Shown: positions 52,806 to 62,079 of the stretch, piece by piece | Position numbering within the stretch: position 1 is the first letter of the stretch | Layout: each line of letters starts with the position of its first letter | Source of the DNA: Citromicrobium sp. UBA3494 | GTDB taxonomy: Bacteria; Pseudomonadota; Alphaproteobacteria; Sphingomonadales; Sphingomonadaceae | Reading direction: 5' to 3' | Assembly (NCBI GenBank): GCA_002377695.1 | Contig: DFQH01000009.1 | Coordinates: forward strand, 62,001 to 126,000 | Length of the DNA: 64,000 nucleotides | Position numbers and translations under genes: made by a program | The notes under the pieces: model-generated | Databases searched by the model: none | What the model was told of the DNA's origin: nothing | What the model saw: only the letters and a program-made list of their open reading frames with translations

Positions 52806-54146
52806 ATCGCACGCAGATCCATATTCTCCCGGATCGTCTGGCTCGCGATCGCGCTTTCGCTCGTCCTGATCTTCGCGCTCTGGGCGACGACCGATCGCAC
52901 CATCCGCGACGCGGCGCGCACCTCCACCGAAGAGGCGGTGGATGTCGATCTTGCGGGCCTGGTCGATATCTACGCCAGCGGCGGACAGCCGGAGCTGGAA
53001 CAGCGGATAGAGGATCGCCTCGCCATCACGCCTGCCGGGCGGAGCCAGCCGCACTACCTGCTGACCGATGGCGAAGGAAACCCGATCACGGGCGATCTGG
53101 ATCGCTGGCCGGATCTGGACCCGAAGGTATCCGAACGCGGCGCGGTCAGCGTGCTCGATGGCGTGCCGGTGCTGGCACGTGCGACGCAGCTGGGGCCCGA
53201 CCTGCGACTGGTCGTTGCTTACGAGAGCGATCAGGCCGGTCCTGTCCTGCGACGCGTGGCACTGGTCTTCCTGATCGGCGGCGCGCTGTTCGTCCTGCTG
53301 GTCGGCCTGTTCGGGCGCCATGCCGCCAGGGGCCTGCAATCGCGGATCGAGCAGATCAACGCCGCCTTCCGCATGCCCGATACGGTGCGCACGGTTGCCA
53401 CGCCGGGGCCCGCGCGGCGCGGCGACGAGATCGACGAACTCGCCGATCATAGCGCAAGGGCGCTGGAGCGTGTGCGCCGCCTGCTGGAAGCGCACCGGGA
53501 AGCCTCCGATCAGGTCGCGCACGAGATCCGCACGCCGCTGATGCATCTGGACCAGCGGCTGGTGAAGGCTCTGGCCGAACCCCTGCCCGACAGCGTGGCG
53601 GAGAAGCTGATCGAGGCGCGCATGGAAATCCGCCGGCTCGTCGCCATGCTCGAATCCCTGCTCGACATCGCGTCGAGCAAGGCGCGCAAGGGCAATCTGC
53701 ATGGCCTGCACCCCGTCAACCTGAGCGAGATCGCGGATCGCATCTGCAATCTCTACGCCGACAGTGCCGAGGAATCGGGCCACGGATTTTCATGGCAAAT
53801 CACGCCCGATGTCTGGATCGACGGCGAGGAATCGCAGCTCACCCGGCTGATGACCAACCTGCTGGACAATGCGTTCAAATACGTGCCGGGCGGATGCGAG
53901 ATCACCCTGACGCTGGAGCCCGGCCCCACCCTGACCGTGAGCGACGATGGCCCGGGGATCGCGCCCGATCAGGCCGAGCGCATCTTCGAACGCTTCTACC
54001 GCGGCGGGAGCAGCAGCGCCGGGCCGACCGGAAGCGGCCTCGGCCTCGCGCTCGCGCAGGCTATTGCAGAGCGTCATGGATTGACGATCACCCTTCAACC
54101 TGCCGATAAGGGAGCCTGCTTCAGGGTCGGGAGGGGGTCGGCATGA
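52806..54146 (+). CDS. Sensor histidine kinase, with non-canonical start
   Basis: The kinase has an N-terminal span (about 10-27: IVWLAIALSLVLIFALWA), a periplasmic sensor of about 120 residues and a second span (about 151-170: VALVFLIGGALFVLLVGLFG). HAMP, HisKA with His239 in AHEIRTPL, and HATPase (NLLDNAFKYVPGG, SDDGPGIAPDQ, GSGLGLALAQAI) follow. The first ATG/GTG/TTG is at 52938, which would delete the first span. Sequence of membrane-anchor quality continues up to ATC at 52806, preceded by GGGAG 8 bases before and 4 bases after the regulator stop. I therefore take ATC (446 residues). It overlaps the next gene by ATGA. Confidence 0.88.
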   Translation: MARRSIFSRIVWLAIALSLVLIFALWATTDRTIRDAARTSTEEAVDVDLAGLVDIYASGGQPELEQRIEDRLAITPAGRSQPHYLLTDGEGNPITGDLDRWPDLDPKVSERGAVSVLDGVPVLARATQLGPDLRLVVAYESDQAGPVLRRVALVFLIGGALFVLLVGLFGRHAARGLQSRIEQINAAFRMPDTVRTVATPGPARRGDEIDELADHSARALERVRRLLEAHREASDQVAHEIRTPLMHLDQRLVKALAEPLPDSVAEKLIEARMEIRRLVAMLESLLDIASSKARKGNLHGLHPVNLSEIADRICNLYADSAEESGHGFSWQITPDVWIDGEESQLTRLMTNLLDNAFKYVPGGCEITLTLEPGPTLTVSDDGPGIAPDQAERIFERFYRGGSSSAGPTGSGLGLALAQAIAERHGLTITLQPADKGACFRVGRGSA

Positions 54147-54724
54147 AGTCGTTGCCAGTGCTCGTGATTGCGGCTGTTCTCGCCACGGCCTGCCAGGCGC
54201 CCGCCGGCGCACCCGATACGATCGCCGCCGGGGCCGTTCCGCTGCAGGACGATGCGGCGTCGCGCACGGTGGACGCTCTCGCTACGGCGCAAGTGGCTTT
54301 TGCAAATGGCGATACGGACGGGCTCGCGCGCGCGATGCACGCGCTCGACGCCCTGGGGGTGCAGCCGGACGATCCCGCCAGCGCCACCCTGCTCGAAAAG
54401 TGGGAAAGCGCCGCGCCTGACGCGCCTGCGCCTTCGCGCGGGCGGGCGCTCGGCCCGGCCTTTCGCTCCGGCGAGCTGGCCGCTGGAAGCATGGTGGAAC
54501 TCGAACAGACCTTCCTCGCCGGGCAGGGTGCCAGCATCGCCCTGCGCACTCATGGCGGCCACCCCGTGGCGCTGAAGGTCTTCGACGGGCGTGCGAAACG
54601 TCTTTGCGCGAAGTCCGGGGCGCGCATGGCGTGCCGCTGGACGCCGCCTTACACCCAGCGACACGTGATCCGGATCGACAATCCCAGGCGTGCCGCCGTG
54701 CGATACTTCATAAGCTTCGAATAG
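54143..54724 (+). CDS. Lipoprotein in the CHAT/two-component operon
   Basis: The 193-residue protein starts by ATGA overlap with the kinase stop. Its lipobox LATAC places the lipidated Cys at residue 17. The mature part has an Ala/Asp-rich helical region (residues about 35-90) and a C-terminal beta domain (GSMVELEQTFLAGQGASIALRTHGGHPVALKVFDG...RYFISFE) that resembles a pre-peptidase C-terminal-type or jelly-roll fold; this is inference. It contains one Cys pair (KRLCAKSGARMACRW). It is 10 bases upstream of the CHAT gene. Confidence 0.82.
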   Translation: MKSLPVLVIAAVLATACQAPAGAPDTIAAGAVPLQDDAASRTVDALATAQVAFANGDTDGLARAMHALDALGVQPDDPASATLLEKWESAAPDAPAPSRGRALGPAFRSGELAAGSMVELEQTFLAGQGASIALRTHGGHPVALKVFDGRAKRLCAKSGARMACRWTPPYTQRHVIRIDNPRRAAVRYFISFE

Positions 54725-54734
54725 GGCGCAGGCG

Positions 54735-57695
54735 ATGGGCTTCAGGCGCGATCTGGTTGCATCGGCCGCGCGGTGTGGCGCTGCCCTGGCGCTTGCCTCG
54801 ATTACCGTTCCGGCGGCAGCGCAGCGCGGCAATCCCTACGATACCGAGCGCCCCGAATTCGCCGAGCTTGCCGCACTGGAAGATCGCGCCGTCGGCCTGA
54901 TGTCTCGCCCGCAGAAGGATGCCGAGGTTCGCACGCAAATCATCGTGGCCTGGCGGGCCTTGCAGGATGCGGCGAGCACCACGCTGGTCGACGGCGGCGC
55001 CCCACACCCCCTGAAGCACGCTGCCGGAATCTCTGCCGCTTCGCAGCTCTACACGCTGGGCGAGAATGCGCAGGCCCGCGCCGAGCTGGAGACCGCGATC
55101 GAGGGTCTGCGTCCCTATCGCGCCTATTATCCGGCGAAATGGGCCGAGGGGCTCGCGCTGCTCGGCGTGCTGATGACGCAGGACGGCGATGCCGACGCGG
55201 CATGGGAATTCGTGCGCGAAGGTTACGAGCAATATCTGGCCATCGGCCCCGTCGAGATTACGCCGGGCAGCCTCAACGGCCCGGCGATGGCCAAATCCAA
55301 CCTCGAGTTCGCGCTTGCCGAGATTGCCTCGCGCACGGGCCGCGCAGCGGAATCGCTCGTCTACCAGAAGGCCAGCCTCGACACGCGGGAAGCCGCGCTA
55401 GGCCCTACAGACCCGGATACGATTGCGAGCTATTACGGCTATGCCGGTGCCCTGCGGCGTGCCGGTCGAATGGACGAGGCCGAGAAAATGGCCCGAATCG
55501 CAGTGGAAAGGGCGGTGGCACACATCGAACCCTCGCACCCCACCTATGCGCGTTCGCTGGAAATGCTGGGCATCGTTCTTTCCCGCAGCGGGCGGCCGGT
55601 GGAGGCGACCGACTATCTGATCCGCGCGCTGGAACTCAAGCGGGTGCACGAAGGGCCGGACAACCTGATCTTCGCCTATGGCATACACAATCTGGGCACG
55701 ATCCTACTGCAGCGGGAAAACTACGCGGCCGCCGCGCCGTTGTTCGTAGAGGCAGAGGCCCTGTTCCGCGAAAAACAGGGCGAAGGCAGCCCCTACGCAG
55801 TGGGCTCGCTCGCCCATGCGGCCCAGATCGATTTCGTCGAAGGGCGCCCGGAAGAGGCGGTCGGCAGGTTCCAGGCCCTGGAAGCGCGGCTCGGCGAAGA
55901 TAGCACCGATATCGACATGCGGCGCCGGATCGCGCCGGAATATGTCCGCGCACTCATCGCCACAGGCGCGACCGACCGCGCACTGGCGGTGGCCACCTCT
56001 TTCCGGGCGAGCCTGCTTGAATCCGATCAGCCCGACGCGCTGCTTCTGCGGATCGCCAACACGCTCATCGCAAGATCGAAGGCGGCGAAAGATCCGGATG
56101 CGACGGACGAAGCCGTCGCGCAGGCGAATGCCATCGTCGAACTGCTGTCCCGCAGAGGGGCCGCGCGGATGTACGGCAGCAGCTCGGCAGAGATCCGCGG
56201 AGCGCTCGACCTGGCGATGGAAATTGCGGCGATCGCCGGGGATGCGGATCTGATGCTGTCGGCAATCCAATTGCTCGACGCGTCGGAGATCTCGGCCGCT
56301 ACGCTGCGGCGCGATGCCCGGAGGCAGGAAGCGGACCCCCGGCTTGCCGATGCCATCCGCGCGCTGCAGGACGCCAACGACGCCGTCGAGCGTGCCGACG
56401 GGGCGGTTCTGGCGGCGCTGCTGAAAGGCCGCCAGACCGAGGAGGCGCGCGCGGCCCATGCCGAGGCGATGGCACGGCACGAGTCGGCGCGATCACACCT
56501 GGCCGCCGACTTTCCCGCGTGGTCGTCCACCGATGCCGACAGACGCGATCCGGGCCTCGACGACCTGCGCGCCTCGCTGGCCGAAGGCGAGGCCATTCTT
56601 GCCGTGATGCCGGCCTATGCCGGGACCTATCAGCTTGTGGTCGATCGCGACGGCGCTCTGGCCTCCGCGACCGCAGGCGGCAGGGCGGGAATTCTCTCGC
56701 TTGCGCGCGATCTTCGGGGCGACGCGGTGACGGGAAACGGTCTCGATCGGACGGCACGTGCCCTGTCCCGGGCGATTTTCTCCCGGAGCGTGCGTGACCG
56801 GCTTTCGGACAAGTCATCGCTCAGGATCATTGCCGGTGGCGCGCTCGCTTCACTACCCTTCTCGCTGCTCGACTGGCCGGAGGAGCGCGGGGCAACGCAG
56901 CAGAAGCTGGTCGACCGGTTCGCCATCTCCAATCGCAGCGGTTTCCAGGCGGTTCGCCGGGCGGAGCCGAAGGACAGGCGGCTGGCGCGCTTCGTGGGGT
57001 TTGCCGATCCGGCACCCTTCGGTGGCGCGACCACTCCCCAGCCTGCCGAGCCCACGCGCGGCATATCGAGCTATTTCGACCGCGATGGCCCCGATAAGTC
57101 GGTCCTGGCACGTCTGCCACGACTGGAAGCCACGCTGGCAGAGGTACGCGATGTTGCCCGGTTCTTCGCCCCTGCAAGCTCGACCATCCTGGTGGGCGCG
57201 GAAGCTAGCGAGGAAGCGCTGGCACAGGCCAGCGTGCGGGAAGCGGACGTCATCCTGTTCGCCACCCACGGTCTGGTTGCAGGCGAGATCGAGGGGGTGG
57301 CCGAACCCGCGCTGGTGCTGGCCGCGCCTGCCGGTGAGGGGGGCGAGGATGGCGTGCTGACCGCCAGCGAGGTGGCCGAGCTGGACCTCGCGGCCGAATG
57401 GGTCATCTTGTCGGCCTGCGACAGCGCTGCCGGGATGCGCGGCGGGCAGCCCGCCTTTTCGGGCCTCGCCCAGGCCTTCCGATCCGCCGGCGCAGGGGCC
57501 CTGCTGGTGACGCACTGGCAGGTGCGCGACGACGTGGCCGCCTTCGTATCGCGCGAGACACTGCGCAACTGGCGCGAACACGGGGACAAGGCGCGTGCCT
57601 TGCGCGAGGCGCTGATCGCCCTGCGAACCGATAGCGCGCTTCCCGGTGCTGACGAACCCTCCGTCTGGGGGCCCTTCGCCCTGATCGAGGACTAG
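54735..57695 (+). CDS. Exported TPR-CHAT (caspase-like) protein
   Basis: The 986-residue protein has a signal peptide (CGAALALASITVPAAAQ). A helical tetratricopeptide region of about 550 residues follows (ASYYGYAGALRRAGRMDEAEKMARIAVERA, YARSLEMLGIVLSRSGRPVEATDYLIRALELK and others), with a coiled segment around 540-600. The C-terminal CHAT peptidase domain (about 600-986) has its catalytic dyad visible: His845 in ILFATHGL and Cys895 in VILSACDSAAG. GAGALLVTHWQV and FVSRETLRNW match the family end. CHAT proteins are clan CD proteases related to caspases and separase. It is coupled to the two-component operon; substrates are unknown. Confidence 0.92.
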   Translation: MGFRRDLVASAARCGAALALASITVPAAAQRGNPYDTERPEFAELAALEDRAVGLMSRPQKDAEVRTQIIVAWRALQDAASTTLVDGGAPHPLKHAAGISAASQLYTLGENAQARAELETAIEGLRPYRAYYPAKWAEGLALLGVLMTQDGDADAAWEFVREGYEQYLAIGPVEITPGSLNGPAMAKSNLEFALAEIASRTGRAAESLVYQKASLDTREAALGPTDPDTIASYYGYAGALRRAGRMDEAEKMARIAVERAVAHIEPSHPTYARSLEMLGIVLSRSGRPVEATDYLIRALELKRVHEGPDNLIFAYGIHNLGTILLQRENYAAAAPLFVEAEALFREKQGEGSPYAVGSLAHAAQIDFVEGRPEEAVGRFQALEARLGEDSTDIDMRRRIAPEYVRALIATGATDRALAVATSFRASLLESDQPDALLLRIANTLIARSKAAKDPDATDEAVAQANAIVELLSRRGAARMYGSSSAEIRGALDLAMEIAAIAGDADLMLSAIQLLDASEISAATLRRDARRQEADPRLADAIRALQDANDAVERADGAVLAALLKGRQTEEARAAHAEAMARHESARSHLAADFPAWSSTDADRRDPGLDDLRASLAEGEAILAVMPAYAGTYQLVVDRDGALASATAGGRAGILSLARDLRGDAVTGNGLDRTARALSRAIFSRSVRDRLSDKSSLRIIAGGALASLPFSLLDWPEERGATQQKLVDRFAISNRSGFQAVRRAEPKDRRLARFVGFADPAPFGGATTPQPAEPTRGISSYFDRDGPDKSVLARLPRLEATLAEVRDVARFFAPASSTILVGAEASEEALAQASVREADVILFATHGLVAGEIEGVAEPALVLAAPAGEGGEDGVLTASEVAELDLAAEWVILSACDSAAGMRGGQPAFSGLAQAFRSAGAGALLVTHWQVRDDVAAFVSRETLRNWREHGDKARALREALIALRTDSALPGADEPSVWGPFALIED

Positions 57696-57903
57696 TTACG
57701 AACGCGCCAGAGGCTTCGCCTCGCTGCACGAAGCCCAAACCGGCATTCGCGCCGGAGCGGACGTCCGTTGTCTGGTGTCGGAGACCCGCGAAAGCCCCAG
57801 CAGGACCGAGAAACATTGATCGCGCGCGATCTTGGCGGCTACTAGCGCTAACGACAGGGTGCCAGATGTCCGAGTTGATTGTGAAACCAGCGAGCCAAAC
57901 GCG

Positions 57904-59358
57904 ATGATCGATTACGCCAGCGTGATCGATGGCGCTCTCGCCTGGCTGTGGGACAACAAGCTGGTGCTCGCAGGCTGGATCATCGCCCTGATCGCCTTCG
58001 TCGTCGTGCCCTTCCGCCGTCCACCGGCAGAGGCTCGCAACTGGCTGCTGCTGTTCTTCGCCCTGCCGTGGGTGGCCGTATTCATCTACTGGATGATAGG
58101 CCGCCCGCAATATGCGAAGCTGCGCCAGCAGCGTTACGAGGACCTGCCGCGAATTCTTGAGCGAATCCTGACGGAAACCGGGATCGAAAGGGCAGAATTC
58201 GCGCCCAGCCTGTGCGAGGACAATCTTTCGGTCGCAAACCTGGCGAGTGGACTGGGGCAGTTCCCGGCGGTTGATGGCAACCGGATCGAGACCTTGAGCG
58301 ACTACGGCGCCACCTACGACCGGATCATCGCCGATATCGACGCCGCCCGGCATCACGTAAGCGTCGAATTCTACATCTTCCGGAACGACCGGGTGGGCGA
58401 ACGGCTGATGGCGGCGCTCGAACGGGCGAGCACGCGCGGCGTGACCTGCCGCCTGCTGATCGACGCGCTAGGCTCCTACGGCTCTGTCGCGGCGATCAAG
58501 CGGCGACTGCAAGGGGCTGGCGTGGAGGTACACGACATTCTGCCGCTGCGCCGCCGACTTACGAGTTCGCGGGTGGACCTGCGCAATCACCGCAAGATCG
58601 TCGTGGTGGATGGACGGATCGGCTACACCGGCTCGCAGAATGTCTGGGAGCCTTCGGACCACGGGCGGGCGGCGAACCGCGAGCTGACGGTCCGGGTCAC
58701 GGGGCCGATCGTCGTCCAGTTGCAGGCGATCTTCGTGTGCGACTGGTATCTGGAAACGCTCGAAGACCTGGCCGATACCTCGCTCTTTCCTCCCATGGAG
58801 GCGAGCCCCGGACTGGCCGCGCAGATAATCGCCACGGGGCCGGACAATCCGGTGGGCGGCATGGACCTGATCGTGACGCAGGCAATGCACAACGCGGCGG
58901 AGGAGATCGTGATCGTCACGCCGTATTTCGTGCCGAACGATTCGCTGCTGACAGCCATTCGCGGCGCGGTGCTGCGCGGGGTGCGGGTAAGCCTGATCAC
59001 GGCGGCCAACAGCGACCAGTTTCTCGCCGGGCTGGCGCAGCGCAGCTATTACGAAGAACTGCTTTCGGTCGGCGCGCAGATCCACCTGTTCGGCCCCGAG
59101 TTCCTGCATGCCAAGCATTGCCGCGTGGACCACGAGGTCGCGATCCTGGGGTCTAGCAACATGGACGTGCGCTCTTTCGAACTGAACGCCGAGATCGATC
59201 TTCTATGCTACGACCGGGAACTGACCGGGAAGCTCGAACATCTGGAAAAGGGGTACCTCGAACGCTCCACCAGCCTCTCGCGCGAGAAGTGGGAGAGCCG
59301 GTCCCTTACGCAAAAGGTGCTGGAAAACGCAGCGCGCATGATGAGCGACCTTATCTGA
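57904..59358 (+). CDS. cls: Cardiolipin synthase (phospholipase D family)
   Basis: The 484-residue protein has two N-terminal spans (about 20-36 and 47-65) and two HKD motifs: His229/Lys231/Asp236 in NHRKIVVVDGRIGYTGSQN and His402/Lys404/Asp409 in LHAKHCRVDHEVAILGSSNMD. It condenses two phosphatidylglycerol molecules, or a related pair, to cardiolipin at the inner membrane. ATG 57904 is used because the longer open frame upstream has no family similarity. The 208-base gap before it holds no visible gene. The EEP-family gene follows 4 bases after its stop. Confidence 0.93.
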   Translation: MIDYASVIDGALAWLWDNKLVLAGWIIALIAFVVVPFRRPPAEARNWLLLFFALPWVAVFIYWMIGRPQYAKLRQQRYEDLPRILERILTETGIERAEFAPSLCEDNLSVANLASGLGQFPAVDGNRIETLSDYGATYDRIIADIDAARHHVSVEFYIFRNDRVGERLMAALERASTRGVTCRLLIDALGSYGSVAAIKRRLQGAGVEVHDILPLRRRLTSSRVDLRNHRKIVVVDGRIGYTGSQNVWEPSDHGRAANRELTVRVTGPIVVQLQAIFVCDWYLETLEDLADTSLFPPMEASPGLAAQIIATGPDNPVGGMDLIVTQAMHNAAEEIVIVTPYFVPNDSLLTAIRGAVLRGVRVSLITAANSDQFLAGLAQRSYYEELLSVGAQIHLFGPEFLHAKHCRVDHEVAILGSSNMDVRSFELNAEIDLLCYDRELTGKLEHLEKGYLERSTSLSREKWESRSLTQKVLENAARMMSDLI

Positions 59359-59362
59359 ACCG

Positions 59363-60106
59363 ATGAACGATTCCGCGTCAGCCCCCACCTTCAAGCTCGC
59401 CAGCTACAACATCCACAAGGCCGTCGGCACGGATCGGCAGCGCGATCCGCTGCGCATCCTGAAAGTGCTGGCGGAGGTCGATGCGGATATCGTGGTGCTG
59501 CAGGAAGCGGACCGGCGCTTCGGCACGCGCGACCGTACGTTGCCCAATTTCCTGGTGGAGCAGCATAGCGACTATGTGCCGGTTCCCTTCGACGTGCAGC
59601 ACGATTCGATGGGCTGGCACGGCAACTCGATCATGGTCAGGCGCGATATCTCCGTTATCGATCACGATGTCCTCCACATCCCGTACCTGGAACCGCGCGG
59701 CGTCGTCACCGCCACCTTGCAACTGCCCGGCGGAGCCGAACTTTCGGTCTTCGGCATGCATCTGGACCTCTCCGGCCTCTGGCGCGTGCGACAGGCGCGA
59801 GCGATAGCCGAACTGGCGCAGGCGGCGCAGCAGGAAAGGCCGACCCTGCTGGCCGGCGACCTCAACGAATGGCGTCCCAATGGAGGCTGCCTGAAGGAAT
59901 TCGCGCGCCATTTCACGCTGCTCGATTGCGGCCGCAGCTTTCACAGCCAGCGCCCGCTCGGGCGGCTCGACCGGATCATGCACGGGCCCGCGCTGGAGGC
60001 AGTGGACTTCGGCGTGCACCACAGCCCTCTGGCCTCGCGCGCGTCCGATCATCTCCCCGTATGGGCCGATCTGCGCGCACCAGCGAAGCAAGCCGCCGCG
60101 ACGTAA
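59363..60106 (+). CDS. Endonuclease/exonuclease/phosphatase-family protein
   Basis: The 247-residue cytoplasmic protein has the EEP fold motifs in order: ASYNIHKAVGTD (metal Asn), VLQEADRRFG (Glu), SVFGMHLDLSG, LLAGDLNEW (Asp/Asn) and SRASDHLPVWADL (catalytic Asp-His). Targets may be nucleic acid, phospholipid or sugar phosphate. Being 4 bases after a cardiolipin synthase, as in other proteobacteria, it could act on phospholipid. A small hairpin follows. Confidence 0.9.
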   Translation: MNDSASAPTFKLASYNIHKAVGTDRQRDPLRILKVLAEVDADIVVLQEADRRFGTRDRTLPNFLVEQHSDYVPVPFDVQHDSMGWHGNSIMVRRDISVIDHDVLHIPYLEPRGVVTATLQLPGGAELSVFGMHLDLSGLWRVRQARAIAELAQAAQQERPTLLAGDLNEWRPNGGCLKEFARHFTLLDCGRSFHSQRPLGRLDRIMHGPALEAVDFGVHHSPLASRASDHLPVWADLRAPAKQAAAT

Positions 60107-60137
60107 GAAGAATGGCGGAGCGGCAGGGAGCCCTCCT

Positions 60138-60160
60138 CCAGCCGAAAAGGCTGGGTTCTT
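60138..60160 (+). terminator. Small hairpin after the EEP gene
   Basis: CCAGCC, a GAAAA loop and GGCTGG are followed by GTTCTTT. The stem is only 6 bp and the T-run is broken, so this is a weak terminator candidate. Confidence 0.45.
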
Positions 60161-60276
60161 TGGCACCTTCGCCACCGCAAGGCCGCCCCCGATTATCCTG
60201 CCTGCCCCGCTTGGTCATGGACCCAAGCCCATGACCATCGGCAGCATCTGTCTACCGCACGGTCATTGATCTCGGT

Positions 60277-61557
60277 CTAAAACTGCACTTCGATACGTAC
60301 GTCCACAGTATGGCTCATCCGCGAACCCGACCCGACTCTGGTGCGGTATCCTATGCCGATGCCCCAGCCTCGTGACATTCGCAGGTCGAGCAGCAAGCTG
60401 AGATCGAAATGGTGTCGCGCGTTTCGACCGGGCACCGTGGAATAGGTCAGCGAACTCAGATCCGCATACCCGAGCAGCAGGCTCGACCGGTCTGCGAAAT
60501 CATAGCCGTATTCCCCGCGCAGCTCGGGCCGCAGAAGGCCATTGGGGAGTTCGATCGTCTCGTACGCACGCAGGCCCAAACTCGCCGAAAGACTGTCCAC
60601 CCGCTGGTCTCCATAGGCAAGGCTGTAAACACCCGCATCGAACTCTCTGAAACCCTCGATGCGCGAACGCGAGAATGCGATCCGTCCGTAGGGAGAAACC
60701 ATCCAGCCATGGTCACGCCGCTCGTAAGCAAAGGTGAACGAGCCGAAGACCTGAGTACCGCCCACGTCTCCAGTCGCGATGAGCCCTGTCGGGGTCACGA
60801 AGCGAACCGAATCGAAGTCCAGCATACTGCCGCCCAGCACGCCGTCGATGAACAGGTCCGCCGCCGGCGTATAGCTGCCATAGAGCGCCATGCTGTAGGC
60901 ATCTGCACGGCTAAGGCTGCCGTTCGCCCCGATCTCGGTTCGGTCGCGTCCATATCCGACACCCACGCCGCCGACAAAGCTGTTCGAGAACCGGTAGTCG
61001 ATCCCGGTGCTGACGCCGACCATGGTGGAGTCAAGGTCAACCATGCCGCCGCTGTCTTCAGCGAAGTTCACGAACCCGTTTGACCAGATGGCGTAGGGAC
61101 TTTCCTGTGAGCTCTCGTAGGCCGACGAACCAGATCCTTGGGCATGGGTGCCGGCCGCCGAGGACTGTCGCTCCCCAAACGCGAAGGACGAAGGGAACAT
61201 CTGTCCGTAGTCGACTTCGCTGGCGAGATTACCCGATGTCACTTGGCCGAAAAGATCCCCTGGTCGACCGCGCGGCGCCGATTGCTGATAGGCCATCCTC
61301 ACATCCATGCTGGACGCGCGCCGTTCGCCCTCGTCGTGCAATTGCTCGAGGCGACGACCGAAGTTGCGTTGCTGAGTCTCGGCGAACCGCCTGGCCGCAT
61401 CGGCCCGCGCATTGATCAGTCCGGTGACCTCACCATCCTCAGACGGATCCGGCCGGACAAGCTCGGCGCGGGTCACACAACTTCTGGTCCCTTCGGGAAA
61501 CATTTTCCGCGAACAGAACATCATCCTCGCCCCTTCCGGCGAAGCGAGCATGCCCAA
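60277..61557 (-). CDS. Autotransporter beta-barrel domain, 5'-truncated remnant
   Basis: The frame encodes a complete C-terminal autotransporter translocator of about 290 residues: YAIWSNGFVNFAEDSGG, then alternating strands (STGIDYRFSNSFVGGVGVGYGRD, GWMVSPYGRIAFSRSRIEGF, WGIGIGYRTRVG) ending in IEVQF. The helix before the barrel (RADAARRFAETQQRNFGRRL) is also present. Upstream of about 61440, where a passenger domain and signal peptide should be, similarity ends and the DNA on the other strand becomes part of a DeoR-type gene. The start given is simply the first possible one. It is probably non-functional. Confidence 0.75.
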   Translation of the reverse strand: MGMLASPEGARMMFCSRKMFPEGTRSCVTRAELVRPDPSEDGEVTGLINARADAARRFAETQQRNFGRRLEQLHDEGERRASSMDVRMAYQQSAPRGRPGDLFGQVTSGNLASEVDYGQMFPSSFAFGERQSSAAGTHAQGSGSSAYESSQESPYAIWSNGFVNFAEDSGGMVDLDSTMVGVSTGIDYRFSNSFVGGVGVGYGRDRTEIGANGSLSRADAYSMALYGSYTPAADLFIDGVLGGSMLDFDSVRFVTPTGLIATGDVGGTQVFGSFTFAYERRDHGWMVSPYGRIAFSRSRIEGFREFDAGVYSLAYGDQRVDSLSASLGLRAYETIELPNGLLRPELRGEYGYDFADRSSLLLGYADLSSLTYSTVPGRNARHHFDLSLLLDLRMSRGWGIGIGYRTRVGSGSRMSHTVDVRIEVQF

Positions 61558-61831
61558 TTTCTATGCCAGCAAGGTTTTTCTGGGCGCCGCTGCAGTCAGC
61601 GCTCGGGGCATCTTCCAGGCTGATGCCGTGCTGGTAGCAAGCCAGCGCCGGTTTCTGGAGCTTGCCGACGAAGTGATCCTGCTGGTCGATTCAAACAAGT
61701 TCACCACATCCTCGGGCGGCATCGTCTGCAAGCTCGACGCGATTAGCACGGTCGTGACCAACTCCAGCATCAGCAACGCGGATATCGCCATGTTACGCGA
61801 TGGCGGCATTAACCTCGTCATTACTGAGTAA
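61478..61831 (+). pseudogene. DeoR-family regulator remnant (C-terminal effector domain only)
   Basis: The frame encodes about 117 residues that match the second half of a sugar-responsive DeoR regulator of the rhizobial RhaR type: SGNIFREQNIILAPSG, NFYASKVFLGAAAVSARGIFQAD, LADEVILLVDSNKF, ISTVVTNSSISNADIAML. The N-terminal winged-helix DNA-binding domain and first half of the effector domain are missing. Upstream DNA instead belongs to the opposite-strand autotransporter remnant. It ends at a normal stop. It is unlikely to act as a repressor. Confidence 0.75.
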
Positions 61832-62079
61832 AGCTCTCAATCCTCTCGATCGCAGCTGCCTTAGCCGAGCCAGTCCGATCGGGTGGAAAGTTGAGAGGTC
61901 CGGGGGTCAGAAGAGAGCTGCAGACCTACCGATATGATCGCAATGTCTACGAGGCTGGCAGCGTGCGTCGTTCATGAGAGTGCCATCACGCGAAGCGCGG
62001 CCGTCGCTTTGGGCTTCTCGAAATTAAAGCGAACCAGCCCGGGGGCCTTCAACCTTTGGCATGATCCGCACCGCGTCGC

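Noticed and set aside
52938..54146. Histidine kinase starting at GTG 52938
   Set aside because: This would remove the first membrane span and leave the periplasmic sensor without an anchor; the upstream frame encodes a good span.
57816..57844. Promoter-like TTGATC, 17 bases, CTACTA before cls
   Set aside because: The -10 is poor and one such match is expected by chance; kept out of the feature list.
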